64,000 bases of DNA, from assembly GCA_003550325.1 (NCBI GenBank), contig QKWP01000589.1, positions 26,680-90,679 of the forward strand. The letters run 5' to 3'. Below are positions 1 through 11,783 of this stretch, piece by piece. Position 1 is the stretch's first letter. Every line of letters begins with the position of its first letter. The notes beneath the pieces were generated by a model. That model worked only from the letters and a program-made list of their open reading frames with translations, did no database searches and had not been told where the DNA came from. The DNA is from Gigaspora rosea. Its lineage: Eukaryota; Glomeromycota; Glomeromycetes; Diversisporales; Gigasporaceae. A program made the translations under genes and the position numbers.

Positions 1-835
1 GAATGTTTCAAATCTAAAAAAGTAAAAAAGGTAATAAGATAAGGTCCAAATGAAACAAATAAGAAAATAAATAATTAAAAGTATTTGTCTGGTGCATAAT
101 TTTTGGCGTTTTTACCCGAGCACCCAGAACGAATTAACCTGAAAGATCTAGATCAAGAAAAAGAAGGTACATTAGAATCGGCTGGAAGATAGTAAAAATC
201 GCGAAATAGGACTTAATGAATGCCTAGAAATCCTACGAAAGTATTTTTGAATAACGTTGAAAGTAACTAAGATAGAGAGGTAAGAATTAACGTACGGAAA
301 GTCTAAAGCCTTAACGCGAAAATTACCTTTGAATTACTGAACGATTATTGGTGAGTCTATTTTTAGTATTTTAAACGGAATATTTTATTTTTAGCACCTG
401 TATTGTTGATCTGTTTACACGTGATCAAATTTTTTAAATCTGATTTTCTCAAAATTGTTTATATCCGAGTTTCGGCCCTTTCTACTGCAAAGGCCCCATA
501 TTACAAAGAACAAAGTTACTGATAATGCTTTTAAAATTTGCTTTTATAGCAAGTTAATAGATTCTTAATTTATAAAAAATAAAATATGTTAAACAATATT
601 AAACTTCAAAATGCTTCAATTTATTATATAGATAGATTTTTTAAAAAAAACTAACCAGTAACTTAATAGAGCTTTTATTGCTTTATAAAGTTTTTTAAAA
701 AAAACTGTCTGTATAAAAGTTGGTGCATTTTGAAATTTTGAAAAAAGTCATATAAATAGCAAGTATAGACTTCTGAAGTTTGTATCTTTATAATTAACAC
801 CAAATATAGCAAGCTATATTAATGCTCCTATTAGA
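1..835. other. AT-rich intergenic, no gene seen
   Basis: No open frame of convincing codon content and no recognisable element ends were seen. The first 360 bases are somewhat less AT-rich than what follows and could be the edge of a gene or an old repeat, but nothing identifies it. Confidence 0.5.
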
Positions 836-838
836 TTA

Positions 839-1770
839 GGAGCTTCCAGAAATTACGTAATTTTTGAGTGAGTGGGTGGGGTCGCCAAATATCAGGTTAT
901 AATTTTGGTCAAAGTTTTATAATTCTGGTCAAAAGTATAAAATTATAAAATTATTAATAACTTTTGATCTACCAGATCAAGTTAGATAATTTAACTACCA
1001 AAATGTTTGTCGCATTGAAACAATTCTAACAAGCCCAAAATCGTTAAAATCTAATCACAGAGTCCCAAGATCATTTAACTTTTGTGTATTTTAATAGTGA
1101 TTTTTTAAAATTACTAATTAAATTTCTTTAATATTGAATAACTTTGATCCACTGGCCCATTTTAGATGATTTAACTACCAAAATGGTCATCTTAGTGAGA
1201 CGATCCTAACAAGCTCAAAATCGCTAAATTTCAATCACAGGATCCCAAGATCAATAAAGCTTGGGATCCTGTGATTGGAATTTAGCGATTTTGAGCTTGT
1301 TAGAATCGTCTTACTGAAATGAACATTTGTTAGTTAAATTATCCAAAACAGGCCAGTGGATCAAAAGTTATTCAATATTAAAGAAATTTATTTAGTGATT
1401 CTAAAAAATCACTATTAAAATTATACAAAAGTTGAACGATCTTGGGATTCTGTAATTAGATTTTACCAATTTTAGTCTTGTTAGAATCATCTCATCGAGA
1501 CAAGCATTTTGGTAGTTAAATTATACAAAACGAACCAGTGGATCAAAAGTTATTATCAATTCCAAAAATTGGACATATGGGGTAAAGTCAATAGAAATGG
1601 GACAAATTTATTAGATAAATTTGTTCCATTTCTATTGACTTTATCCCATATGAATAATTTTTAAAAAAAATATAAAATTTGATTGGCAAATAGGGTATTA
1701 GGTGTGGGTGGGTAGGTAAAATTTTGAAATTTATTAGTAACAAAAAATTACATAATTTCTGGAAGCCCCC
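839..1770. mobile_element. Harbinger-like foldback element
   Basis: The ends are inverted copies (GGAGCTTCCAGAAATTACG at the left, its near complement ending in GGAAGCCCCC at the right) flanked by TTA on both sides (836-838 and 1771-1773), as PIF/Harbinger elements make. Most of the interior (about 960-1560) is one large imperfect palindrome centred near 1257, built from repeated pieces containing CCAGTGGATCAAAAGTTATT-like and GAGACGA-like words. No coding capacity. A smaller palindrome is nested at 1574-1652. Confidence 0.65.
1574..1652. mobile_element. Short palindromic MITE nested in foldback element
   Basis: A nearly perfect hairpin: CATATGGGGTAAAGTCAATAG on one arm, reading back as its complement on the other, with only a few bases between arms. 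Its arm resembles the ends of the 2117-2738 element (GGGGTGAGTCAGTAGAAAAG), so both probably belong to one family. Confidence 0.55.
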
Positions 1771-2116
1771 TTAGACTATAACACTTCTAATATTATAAAA
1801 AATTTTATTACCCTATAAAACCAATATTAGTGTCACTAGATTATCCAATTAAATTTCTACATGTGTATTACATTTACAGATAGTAAAAAAATATATTATA
1901 TTTAAATAATATAGTTACAAATATTTTTAAAAATTTTCTGTTAAAATTATTGATATTGACAAAGAAAACCTAAAATACAATATATTATATATTAGAAAAT
2001 TTTTTAACCAGATATTAATCGATATATAACAGTTAATCATTTTATATCAATTAAAAAATAATATTAAATATTGATTAACTGGTTAAAAATTGATATATAT
2101 CTATAAATCGATATAT

Positions 2117-2738
2117 GGGGTGAGTCAGTAGAAAAGGGACAAATTATTTTTAGTAAAATTTTCTTACCTTTTAAGGGTAGAGTGAACGTAGATCATTTTT
2201 CATATGATCTACGTGGTATATTAGAATTTTATATAGTAAATAAAAAAATGCTTCTGATAAATTTTTTTAAAACCTTGACCAATTTGTATAAAATTTATAT
2301 CATAGGTAATTTTAAATAGTTTGTTTATAATAATGAAGTTGCGCAATATCTATTGCTTTAAAAAAAATCAACTTTACATATAATTAAATTTTTGTAGAAC
2401 GTTATATGATTTTTGTAGGTTGTACAAAGAATTGATTGGTCAGGTCATATGATGTTTACTTGTAAATCATATGATATCATATAAATTGGTTACACAAGGT
2501 TGATCTACAATCGATTTTATATGAAATTGGAAATTTGTATACCCTACCCTTAAATTAAAATATTTTAACAACTATTTAATCAAATGGATAAAAATTTTTT
2601 TATTTTAATTTTGAAATATGTAGAATTAAAATAAAAAAATTTATTGAATTTATTAAAATAATTGTTAAGATATTTAAGCTTAAAGTTAAGAAAATTTTTA
2701 CTTAGAAAAAATTTGTTCCTTTTCTACTGACTCACCTC
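2117..2738. mobile_element. Non-autonomous TIR element, GGGGTGAGTCAG family
   Basis: Ends are inverted copies of GGGGTGAGTCAGTAGAAAAG (right end CTACTGACTCACCTC), flanked by TAT on each side (2114-2116 and 2739-2741). The interior is non-coding and holds a smaller palindrome around 2188-2215 (GTAGATCATTTTTCATATGA). A short related palindrome sits at 1574-1652. Confidence 0.6.
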
Positions 2739-2832
2739 TATATATCATTTTCAATATAAATTGTTATATTTGTATAAATCGATAATCATTGGTCACACAA
2801 ATTTTTTTTAATTTTAATGATCTAAAAATAAA

Positions 2833-2912
2833 TTGTTAAGAATCTTAACGATTTATTTTAGATCATTAAGATCTTTAATAATCTAAAATAAATCATTAAG
2901 ATTCTTAACGAT
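2833..2912. repeat. Hairpin of about 80 bp
   Basis: GTTAAGAATCTTAACGATTT is mirrored as its complement at the right side, with a central palindrome AGATCATTAAGATCTTTAAT. It could be a very small MITE; no target duplication was identified. Confidence 0.45.
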
Positions 2913-3265
2913 CTTTTTTTAAATTTTTTTTCGTTTATTTTTTTTATTTATTTTTATTTATTTTTTTTTTTTGTTTATTTATTTTTTTTTTGTTTATTTA
3001 TTTTTTTTATTTATTTTATTTATTTTTTTTATTATTGTATTTTTTCCTCATTTTTTCTTCATTTTTTCTTTGTTTTTTTTTGTTTTTTTTATTAATTTTT
3101 ACTTCTTTTTATTTTATTTTTTTCGTTTATTTATTTATTTTTTTATTTATTTTATTTTATTTTATTTATTTTATTTCGTTTTTTAAATTATTTTACCATT
3201 TTTATTATTTATTTTTTTTTATTCATTTAATTTTTTTAATTTTTTAATTTTATTTGATTCTTTTT
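2913..3265. repeat. Low-complexity T-rich tract (TTTA/TTTAT)
   Basis: About 350 bases of T runs and TTTAT repeats. Open frames here encode only Phe/Leu/Ile/Tyr strings and are composition artefacts. It sits directly upstream of the first intron-like tandem array. Confidence 0.85.
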
Positions 3266-3269
3266 TTTT

Positions 3270-4195
3270 TACAGTATATTGTATTGTAGATCTAAATTAA
3301 TATCAGGTAAGTACATTTTTTATTTTTTTTCTTTGCTTTTTTTTTTTTAAACTTTTACTAATATCTCTTATCTTGTTTTGCTTCATTAAAATGCCAGTAG
3401 TTGAAATTGGAAGTATATAAATCACTAGCTATATATTAGAATAGTACAAAAAGATAAGTACCATTTTTTTTTGTTGTTATTGTTTTTTTTTTACTAACAA
3501 TATTCTTTTTGTAGGTTCATGTTTTATTAGGGTACTGGAATGGTACTGAAAATGGAGATTCGAGAACTAGGACTAGTACAAGAAGGAAGTACATTCTTTT
3601 TGTTGTTTCTTTTGTTTTTTACTTGTTTTTTTTTGTTTTTACTAACTATTTTTCAATTTCGTTGAGGTATTAAAATAGTGCCAGGAATGGAGATTCAAGA
3701 ACTGAAACTAGTACAAAAAGATAAGTACCAGGTTTTTTTGTTTTTCTTTTTGTCTTTCAGTTATTTTTTCATTATTACTAACAATTTTCTTTATATAGGT
3801 TTATATTTCATTAGGATATTGAAATAGTGCTAAGAATAGAGATTTGAAAACCAGAACCAGTACTAAAAGATAAATATCAGTTCTTTTTTGTTGTTCTTTT
3901 GGTTTTTTAGTTATTTCTTTTATTTTTAAAATTCATATTTTGTTAGGGTATTGAAATGCTACTAAGAATAGAGATTAAAAAACTGGGATTGGTACAAAAG
4001 ATAAGTACTAATCCTTTCTTGTTATTCTTTTTGTTTTTTGGTTATATTTTCATTTTTACTAACAATTTTCTGGTAGGTTTGTGTTTTGTTGTGGAATTGA
4101 AGTTAGCTGGAATAAAGATTTGGGAAAGCACTAGAAATGGAAATTCAAGAACTAGTACTATTACAAAAAAACTATATAGCTCTTTTTTGTTTGTT
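3270..4195 (+). repeat. Tandem array A of intron-like units
   Basis: About six degenerate units of roughly 130-165 bp. Each has a block resembling GGTTTATATTTCATTAGGAT and GGAGATTCAAGAACT, then TACAAAAAGATAAGTACC, a T-rich stretch, TACTAAC (for example 3492-3498, 3640-3646, 3776-3782, 4057-4063) and an AG a short distance beyond. In order these look like an exon block, a 5' splice site, a branch site and a 3' splice site. There is no sustained reading frame through the exon-like blocks. The family is unknown. Whether it is spliced is inference only. Confidence 0.6.
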
Positions 4196-4369
4196 CTTAT
4201 ATAGTAATTATAGAATTATATAGTAATTATATAATTAAAAATATATGAATAAATTAAAAATTTTTTAAAATTAAAATTTTAATAAATTATATATCTTTTA
4301 TGACTGTTGTTAACTTGTACCCTAGGTGATATCACCTAGTTTAGAAATCGGGTCGAAACTTGGGTCAGA

Positions 4370-5524
4370 AACTGGGTCGAAGCCCGAATAGACAAGTTGA
4401 AAAATCAAAAAACCCAAGTTTTTTGTTAATAAAATTGAACTTGTACCATCCAAAATAACGTTCAATAACTATAATATACTATTTAATTCCAAATAGGACT
4501 AGCACTAGACATTCTCAAGTAGGTCTTGTAATGTGATTTGCCGGCTTTAATCAAAATTTGTGAAATTTATAGATTACAAAATCACATCTAAGCCACAAAA
4601 ATTAAAGCAATACTAGTAATCTTGGTTTTTCGACTATTACAATCATGATCAATTATTTTTACCAATTGGGTCATTTAACACCTAATCTTAACACTCTGTG
4701 CATTTCTATGCAGCACTCTTAGTGTAATTTGTCCTTACTATTTGTACATATCGATTCGTTCATATCATGGTCAAATTATTGTGCCGATTGGTAAGTGATT
4801 CCTGGATTCTTAAAACTATTATGATATAAAATTATCTTAAGAATCCAGGAATCACCTAACAATCGTAATTATTTTCATTAATTATTTAAAAATTTATACA
4901 AATCACAAGTAATGGTACAGATTTTTTAATATGGGTGTCAATTTTTCCATAAATCTGGTCATTCAACAAGCACTTTAACTTTAACTTCCTGTGTGTTTTC
5001 AAGTAGCTCCTAAGATGTAATTTACTAGTAATATAATCATTTCATTTGGTATATAAAATGTGAATAAAATCATTTATTAATCACTTGCAAAAACAATAAG
5101 CTACATATACCCTTTAAATAACAAATCTAATCTAACTCTAACCTTTAAGACACAAACAAAAAAAAAACCCTTTAATCCTACCCTAACTATACTTTAACTC
5201 TACCCTAATACTATATGACAAAAACAAAGCAAATCTCCAAACCTTACTCTAACCCTATAAAACAAAAAGAAAAAAATATTCCCAATAAATTTCATATTAC
5301 AATAGACCAAATTTTCAGTATCAGTTACGACATTAATTAATATTGCCTAGCTAATTAGGACTCCAATATATTTCAACTCGAAATTTCGCATCCTTGTATG
5401 AGTAGGTCAAACCAACTTCAAACTTCTTATGGCACCAACAAATACATTTTATGACCCTTACAAAGATGAAATTGTAGCAAATATACAATGAAATTCATAA
5501 CATCTAAGCGATAGCACTACAAAT
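4370..5524. other. Non-coding interior with degenerate AACCCTA tract
   Basis: No gene seen. There is a palindrome at about 4796-4856 (GTGATTCCTGGATTCTTAA and complement) and a degenerate stretch of CTAACCCTA-like words at about 5110-5260 that is too irregular to be a telomere repeat. Confidence 0.5.
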
Positions 5525-7188
5525 TAGGGGTCTTAGCTGGGTCGGGTCTGACCCGGGTTAGAAAAAACCCGAGTCGGGTCAGACCTGGGTCGGAAAAAAC
5601 CTGGGTCAGGTCAGACCCAGGTCAGACCTGGGTTAATGATGGGTGACCAGATGCTGGTCATTTCAAAAGGTGAAATGACCTATTAGGTCATTTAAAATGT
5701 TATATCAAAACTAAAGATATAATAATTTAGTTGGTCACAACTTCTTAATTGGTTATTTGAATCAAACATGTGTGTCGTATATAATTAACCAGGGTAGTTA
5801 ATCGTATTAATCTATGTAAATGCAAATAATTTTATGCTCCAAACTAACCAGATGCAAATAAATAAATATTTAAATAGTCATAAATTAAATTAATAAAAAT
5901 TCTTTATATTTACAACATTAACGTGATTAAATAGTATATCATATGAATAGCTAATTTTAAATGTTTAGGTTAATGAGCTTACCGATTGAAATTAAAAGCA
6001 ATATTCATAAATAGTGGTTGTACCCTAGACTTAAAAATAAAAATAAAGAATAAAAAAGTATCAAAGCCTTATTTGAGGTTTAAATTTTCAATTGACACCA
6101 AAAAGCGGGAAAAATTCCCAGAAGGGAAAAAAATAGCAATATCATAATATATTATCTTTTTTTTTTTTGACTTCTCATGCCACACTCACACTTTCTACTA
6201 TTTTTGCTACAACCTCCACAAATTATTTGTTGTTGTTCCATGTTAAGTCTTATCCTCCTCTTTGCTATCTCTATAAATATTTAGTTCAATTGTAGTTCCT
6301 CCCTCTCTTGCTTTGGAACAAAATTTGAATAGCTTGAACCTAGGGTACAATCACTGGTTAACTATTAGGCTATCCAGATACCCAAATTATAAAATTTATA
6401 AACAGATAAATTATTGAGGTATCCGGTTAACTTAAGATGTGATATAGGATAATATAGGATAAAATACAATTATAATAAATATTTTAATTTGCGTATAATT
6501 TATATACAAGCATCACCTGGTGTAAAACTTGCCAACATCATAAATTTATTATATTTTAAATAAGAACATGATTTTAATATTTCGTTTTTTTATTATATTT
6601 ATTTAATAGGTCGATATAAATCAATTGCACTTTAAACTTATACTGGCTTTCAGTTTTTTGTAAGTATATAATAATAACTATTATTAGATTTTGTTAAAGG
6701 TTACAACCTTTCAGATAAAGAGTTATCTGGGTACGAGCACTATTCATGAATAGATTATTTTAAATACTTAGATTATCGAACTTTGATTTTTTTGGATCAA
6801 CAATCTTTGTAATTTTTTGGGTCCCATGAGTCCGCGAATTAGCCATCCTATCTAGATTATAAAATATTTTTATATTCACTAAGTGTTGTAAAATATACAA
6901 TTATTCATAACTCGAATGGCTTATTTAATGCATAAACTCGATAAAATTTGTAAGCCTCTCTATATAACCTGTTGACCCGGGTTCAACCCAGGTTGGGTTG
7001 GGTTGGGTTAGACCCGGGTCAGGTTTGACATGAAGCGGGTCTGACCCGGGTCGGGTTTGGCATGAGGCGGGTCTGACCCGGGTCGGGTTTGACATGAGGC
7101 GGGTCTGACCCGGGTCAGGTTTTGACCCAAGTGGGTCTGACCCGGGTCAGGTCCAAACCCGACCCAACCCGACCCATTAAGACCCCTA
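5525..7188. mobile_element. hAT-like non-autonomous element, word GGGTCTGACCC
   Basis: An identical 8-bp flank, CTACAAAT, occurs at 5517-5524 and 7189-7196. The ends are TAGGGGTCTTAGCTGGGTCG and its near complement. Both ends carry GC-rich tandem palindromic words (GGGTCTGACCCGGGTC), strikingly unlike the AT-rich surroundings; the middle (5690-6960) is AT-rich and non-coding. An open frame on the minus strand at 7008-7238 is only the repeat translated. A 340-bp TIR pair (about 6014-6358, TTGTACCCTAG / CTAGGGTACAA) lies inside and may be another nested element. Confidence 0.75.
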
Positions 7189-7196
7189 CTACAAAT

Positions 7197-7620
7197 AGCA
7201 TGTACATGAAATCGCACCAGCCAATAAAATAGAAGCAAAATTCAAACCAACACTACTAAAAGGATGGCACAACCAGCAAAATTACAGTCCAAATTAGGCA
7301 ACAATGCAAAAAACACAAAGCAAACAGCAAAGTAAGCAATACAAAGCAAGCAGTAAGCAAATAACAAAAGTAACAAAAATACTGAAATGGTAGCACCACA
7401 ACGATGATGACACCAAAATGTCAATACTGAAGCAATAATATTAAAGCGATAACACTAAAGTGACAACAACACCAAAGTGACAACAATACCAAAGCAATGA
7501 TATCAACTATAATACCAAATGACAATATCAACTAACAATACTAGCGACATACACCAATGACAATCTAATAGCCAAGAAAAGAGAAAGAGCGTAAGTTAAT
7601 ACTGGCCAAAAAAACTAAAA
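7197..7620 (-). repeat. GTT/CAA-rich degenerate repeat
   Basis: On the minus strand this is a run of TTTGGTGTTGTTGTCACTTT-like words of irregular length. The same style recurs on the plus strand at 14340-14480 (just after array B) and 49370-50060. No start-to-stop gene is evident; it may be internal sequence of the elements that carry the intron-like arrays. Confidence 0.45.
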
Positions 7621-8816
7621 AGCAACTATGGTAAAAAAAAAAACTTATATGATAGTAGATCTGATGTTGTACAATAGATAGTGATCATATAAATAATAAC
7701 AATCTTTGCCCGATATAGGTAATATCACCTAGGGTGAAAATTAGTTAAAATCATCTTTTATTATCAAAATATTAATTGTTTTTATATTGATTATATCATA
7801 TATCGATTATTAAATAATAGATATGTATCGATTATAATCACTATTGATATATTGGTTATATATTAATTAATATCTATATTAGATATATATTAATTACTAT
7901 CACTATTGATAGAAATCAGCAGGAGTGATGAGTATCAATATATATCTTACTCGGTTAATAATCGATATATATCTATATATAAAATTTGCTAATGCATATT
8001 TCAATGTATCCACAACTTTATATAATGTATTTAGATTGTAAACTTTCATATCTTCCTTTTTATTTATCAATTGAACAAAGATAGCTTTCAAAATTAGCTT
8101 CTTTATCTTATAATTAAATAAAAACAATACAAAATTTACTAACTACTAATGAGAGAGTATTAAGAAGACATTGCATTTGAGAGTAAAAAAGATGCACAAG
8201 CACAATAAATAGCTCCAAAAAGTTGCACTGTAAGTCTTTTAACATTTAAACAAGAAACATATCAGGCAAATACAGCGAGTTATCTGAAATATAATTAATT
8301 TTTGTGTATCAAAATATTAGGATAGAATTTAGTATAAGTAGTTCTATAGTAAATTAATATAAGTTTTTTTTTAATCATTACTATTTATTAGTAGATATAT
8401 TCATATAAATTAAATTTATTTTTATGTTTGCTAATAAATTATTTTTTTAAAAAATTTATACTATAGAGTAACTATTTCTATAGTCAGTTTAAATTCTGTT
8501 GCAATACAAATTGATTCAGAATCCACAAAAATTCAATTTCAATATACTACAGATACAATTGAATATATCATATGTATAAATAAACTATCCAAACTATACT
8601 CAATTTTTATACTAATGAACATAAATTATGCTAAATTGTACTGCTAACATAATTATGCAACAAACTTGAATTATACTAAATTATAGTTCTGAACAATCTA
8701 GTCATAACAGATTAGTATATATAGTATGAGGAAAACTACAACAGATCAGTATAGTACCAGTATGGTATTGATTAATATTTTTACAAATTAGTATGGTATA
8801 GTTGAGCAGATTAGTA
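7621..8816. other. AT-rich non-coding, TATCGATTAT-like repeats and GTATAG-family fragment
   Basis: 7740-7990 contains many diverged copies of TATCGATTATATATC. 8700-8816 carries CAGATCAGTATAGTACCAGT and GTATGGTATAG words, which match the ends of the 50179-51569 element, so this is probably a relic of the same family. No gene seen. Confidence 0.5.
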
Positions 8817-9460
8817 TCCCTTAGATTGTAGTAGAACACAGGCAAATTTGCCTGCGTTTTTGCACTTTTTTAGCTCTGATTTACTTTTTTAAAATACTAA
8901 AATAATTAAATAAAACTTTGTACAATTATATTTGAAAATAAGGATTACTTTTTTGCAAAATTAGTTTTTATATTATAAGAAAATAAATTATAGTTACATA
9001 TAAGCTGAAAATAGATAATTTTAAGAAAAAATTTTTTTAAAAAATTTTATTACAATTTTTCTGCGATCTTATTTAGTTTTAGTTTTAGAACTATAGTTCT
9101 TAAGACAATATTGTAGTTTATATAAAGGATGACAACTTTCATTATTGCAACTTTAATGATTTACTTGTAAAAATTAAGACTTGTATTAGAAGTAAAGATT
9201 TTTTTTATAGACGGGAACATATAAAATTTGAAAAAATCTAAAGAAAAATTTTAATAGTAAAAATGCCAATACAAGAACTTTAAACATTTATTATATTAAA
9301 GTTTTCTAATGATTTTAAAAAAATTTTATAACAAAGTTACTAAAACAAAACTTAAAGAATATTTTTTACTTAGAAAAGATATGGCTAAAATCAATATTTA
9401 AAATTTTATTAAAAATTTTAAAATACGCAGGCAAATTTGCCTGTGTTACAATCTAAGGGA
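8817..9460. mobile_element. TIR element, TCCCTTAGATTGTA family
   Basis: The left end TCCCTTAGATTGTA and the right end TACAATCTAAGGGA are exact complements, each followed inward by ACACAGGCAAATTTGCCTGCG-like sequence that is itself palindromic. TAGTA flanks both sides (8812-8816 and 9461-9465); whether the true duplication is TA or longer is unclear. The interior is AT-rich and non-coding. Confidence 0.65.
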
Positions 9461-9501
9461 TAGTATATTCAGAATTTGTAAAATCTAATCTGTATTATAC
9501 T

Positions 9502-9960
9502 GAACCTGCGGGTCGATAGCATAGCGGTTATGCTCCCAGGTCCCCAATTGAAGGTTGCCGGTTCAATACCGCCTGGCGGTAAATTGAATTTGATAGTCAG
9601 AACCCGATTAGGAATAACCGAAGTCATACAAGATATAAGGTCGGTCCAATGAGGCACGAACTTGATGGTGGCGTTTCCGTGTAACATATACGTACCCACA
9701 GGAAACAGGACTGAGGTGGCTCGGCCGGTCCTGCAGGAAGTTAAATAATGCGGTGCGGACCCATATTTGGGTGGCGAAAGGCAAGCCGGATGAAGCCTTC
9801 ATTACAGTAACATCTCCGAGTGGCCAAAGCTCCGACGACGGAGGTCTTCTGGGCGGCGTAAGGCAAGCCGGTTGGTTTATCAGAGTTGGGTTTAAGTGGA
9901 AGTTGCTCAAAAGGAGGGTTACAGAGAAGAGCACTGGGTCTTAAGATTAAAAAAAAAAAA
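9502..9960 (+). mobile_element. tRNA-headed SINE (family 1)
   Basis: The head is tRNA-like: an A-box region TAGCATAGCGGTTATG, then GGTTGCCGGTTCAATACC with a B box. The body is GC-richer than its surroundings, and the element ends in an A run. An exact 14-bp duplication, ATCTGTATTATACT, lies at 9488-9501 and 9961-9974, which supports retroposition. Open frames across it are not genes. It is inserted in sequence related to the GTATAG element family. Confidence 0.85.
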
Positions 9961-10206
9961 ATCTGTATTATACTAATTCAGTATTATATATATATAATAT
10001 ACAACAATTCTGATTATTTAGTTGATTCATGCTGCAGACAAAAAATTGAAATGATTTACCAAATCGACACACAATACTGTATGTGATTAAGGTTAATTTG
10101 GTACTATTGTAATTAAACAATTGTTAATAGATAGGATTTACTTGTACTAGATTTAGTATTTTGTACTAGATTTAGTGTATACTTAAACTTAATTTTCTAT
10201 TAATTT

Positions 10207-10801
10207 TTTTTTTTTTATTAAACCCTAGTTCTATTGCTAGGGGCGCGAGTGGCGCTCTTTATTCAAATTTCAAAGGTCATATGTTACATTTTTACATCAG
10301 GGGTTTCTATCCTAATTAACCTATATATCCCTCCTATTGTCCGTTTTCCCGGAGAATCCAGCCAGCCCACCATGCCCTGGTGCCCCGTATCTCGCAGATT
10401 TTAGGTAGCTTTAAGGTCGTCAATGTCCGCCAGTGCGCTATATAGGTTGGCCATTTTTCCCACACCCCGAGAGCACTTTCCATTTTCAGTCGGTGCGGTA
10501 TCGTCAGGTACCCCTTATACATTTTTCGATTTTCCTTTTATAGTGGATATTCCTTATGTTTACAATGTTTTTTGTCGGATTTTCTTTCCTTTTCTGGACG
10601 CCACATGACCTTCATGGCTATGTCACGCAGCTCTTATCACTGTAGTACCATGTCCGTAGATGGAGAAGAAGTGCAAAACCTCAAAGTAGATCCTGGCCAT
10701 TCGTGGTCCTAACACAGGTTTTGTCATCCACTAGACTCGAACCGGCAACCTTGCGAATGCGACCCCGGAGCGCTAACTACTGTGCTATTCGACCCAGGGT
10801 C
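10207..10801 (-). mobile_element. tRNA-headed SINE (family 2), minus strand
   Basis: Read on the minus strand it starts with a tRNA-like head (TAGCACAGTAGTTAGCGCTC, then GGTTGCCGGTTCGAGTC) and ends in an A run (T run at 10207-10216). Flanking copies of TTTTCTATTAATTTT occur at about 10193 and 10802. The B-box region resembles that of the SINE at 9502, but the body differs. Small open frames within are not supported as genes. Confidence 0.8.
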
Positions 10802-10949
10802 TTTTCTATTAATTTTTAAAATTAAGTGGAAAATCGCAGATAAAGGGTATAAAATGATCGACATTTTATAATAAATCACGGCGGAATTTAAGAGTAAATT
10901 TCTATAGTGTGCGAATGGGGCTTGCTTACATATAAAAGTAATTTTTTTA

Positions 10950-11119
10950 TTAATTGGTGATCCGCGAGTCAACCAGAGAGTGGTCATAGTGAAACATGAC
11001 ACGGATTACTTATAGAAATTAGGGTGCACTCTATATTCGCAAAACCCTAATTTCTATAAGTAATCCGCGTCACATTTTACTATGACCACTCTCTGGTTGA
11101 CTCGCGGATCACCAATTAA
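10950..11119. repeat. Near-perfect 75-bp-arm hairpin
   Basis: TTAATTGGTGATCCGCGAGT and about 55 further bases are repeated as the complement after a spacer of about 20 bases. Arms this similar imply a young palindromic MITE or a recent inverted duplication. No target duplication was recognised. Confidence 0.7.
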
Positions 11120-11618
11120 ATAACTCTTTCTTATTGCTTAATTGAAAGTTGTAGAGCAAATTCTTGTGATTCTAATGGTAGTAAAATCATCAAAAATCGG
11201 TTTGATAGATTATAAGATACGAGTATTTTTCAATTGTTTACTATAGAGTTTTTTCTTATGAATTGAAGCACATGACGTTCCACTTACTATATAAGGTAAT
11301 AATCACATGCCCGCTGATTTTTACTATGAAATTTGTTCCCTTTAACTGCGGACTACTAATTAACTACTTAATTAAATATTTTTTTAAATATTTTAACTTT
11401 TGGGCTACTTGTTTTAGAAAACTTATAGCCTTATAGCTTTTTAAATTTTATATATTTTTTTTTTAAATTTGCAATTGCTAGTTTAATCTAATGTTTACTA
11501 GTACGGTAGTTTTGCAAAATATTTTTGATTATAAAAAATTTTTTTACTAAATAAATTTATTTAGAACAAAATTTAAATGGTGCTCTTGTGCATTTTGTGC
11601 ACCTAATATACTAATAAT
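11120..11618. other. AT-rich non-coding with one copy of the shared module
   Basis: 11140-11225 holds GAAAGTTGTAGAGC, then TCTAATGGTAGTAAAATCAT, a half-copy of the module that recurs in several unrelated elements of the window. No gene seen. Confidence 0.5.
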
Positions 11619-11621
11619 TAA

Positions 11622-11783
11622 GGGCGCTGACATTTCTTACCTAATATCCATTTACTATAGGGGCTTACCCCCCACCCCCAGGTAAGATCTATAAATAGAA
11701 TTTTAGCCAATTAAATTTAACTAAGGTAAGATTTTTCTTGACCCCCCACCTCCTAAAATATTATCTAATAAATGTCAGCACTC
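11622..11783. mobile_element. Harbinger-like MITE, 162 bp
   Basis: Ends GGGCGCTGACATTTCTTA and (complement) GAGTGCTGACATTTATTA, with TAA on both flanks (11619-11621 and 11784-11786). Length and TAA target match the MITE at 12729-12889, whose ends also contain GGTGACA/GCTGACA, so the two look like relatives. Confidence 0.65.

Larger units (their letters stand above)
4319..7735. mobile_element. Probable older TIR element hosting a hAT insertion
   Basis: ACCCTAGGTGATATCACCTA at 4319 onward is mirrored by TAGGTAATATCACCTAGGGT ending near 7735, and the similarity runs on into an ATCGGG motif. No clear target duplication was found, so the boundaries are tentative. If real, it is a large non-coding element later invaded by the GGGTC-rich hAT element. 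Confidence 0.4.

Noticed and set aside
2971-3247. Phe/Leu/Ile-rich open frames
   Set aside because: They are translations of a T-rich low-complexity tract, with overlapping frames equally open.
5110-5260. Interstitial telomere repeat
   Set aside because: CTAACCCTA-like words are too irregular in spacing and sequence.
7008-7238. Repeat protein of DPGQTRF type
   Set aside because: It is the GGGTC word of a hAT element translated; no start context or conservation.
9507-9580. Possible tRNA gene
   Set aside because: A/B boxes are present, but the sequence does not fold as a complete tRNA by eye and continues into a SINE body with target duplication.
9469-9934. Open frames on both strands
   Set aside because: They lie in the SINE, including its tRNA-like head.
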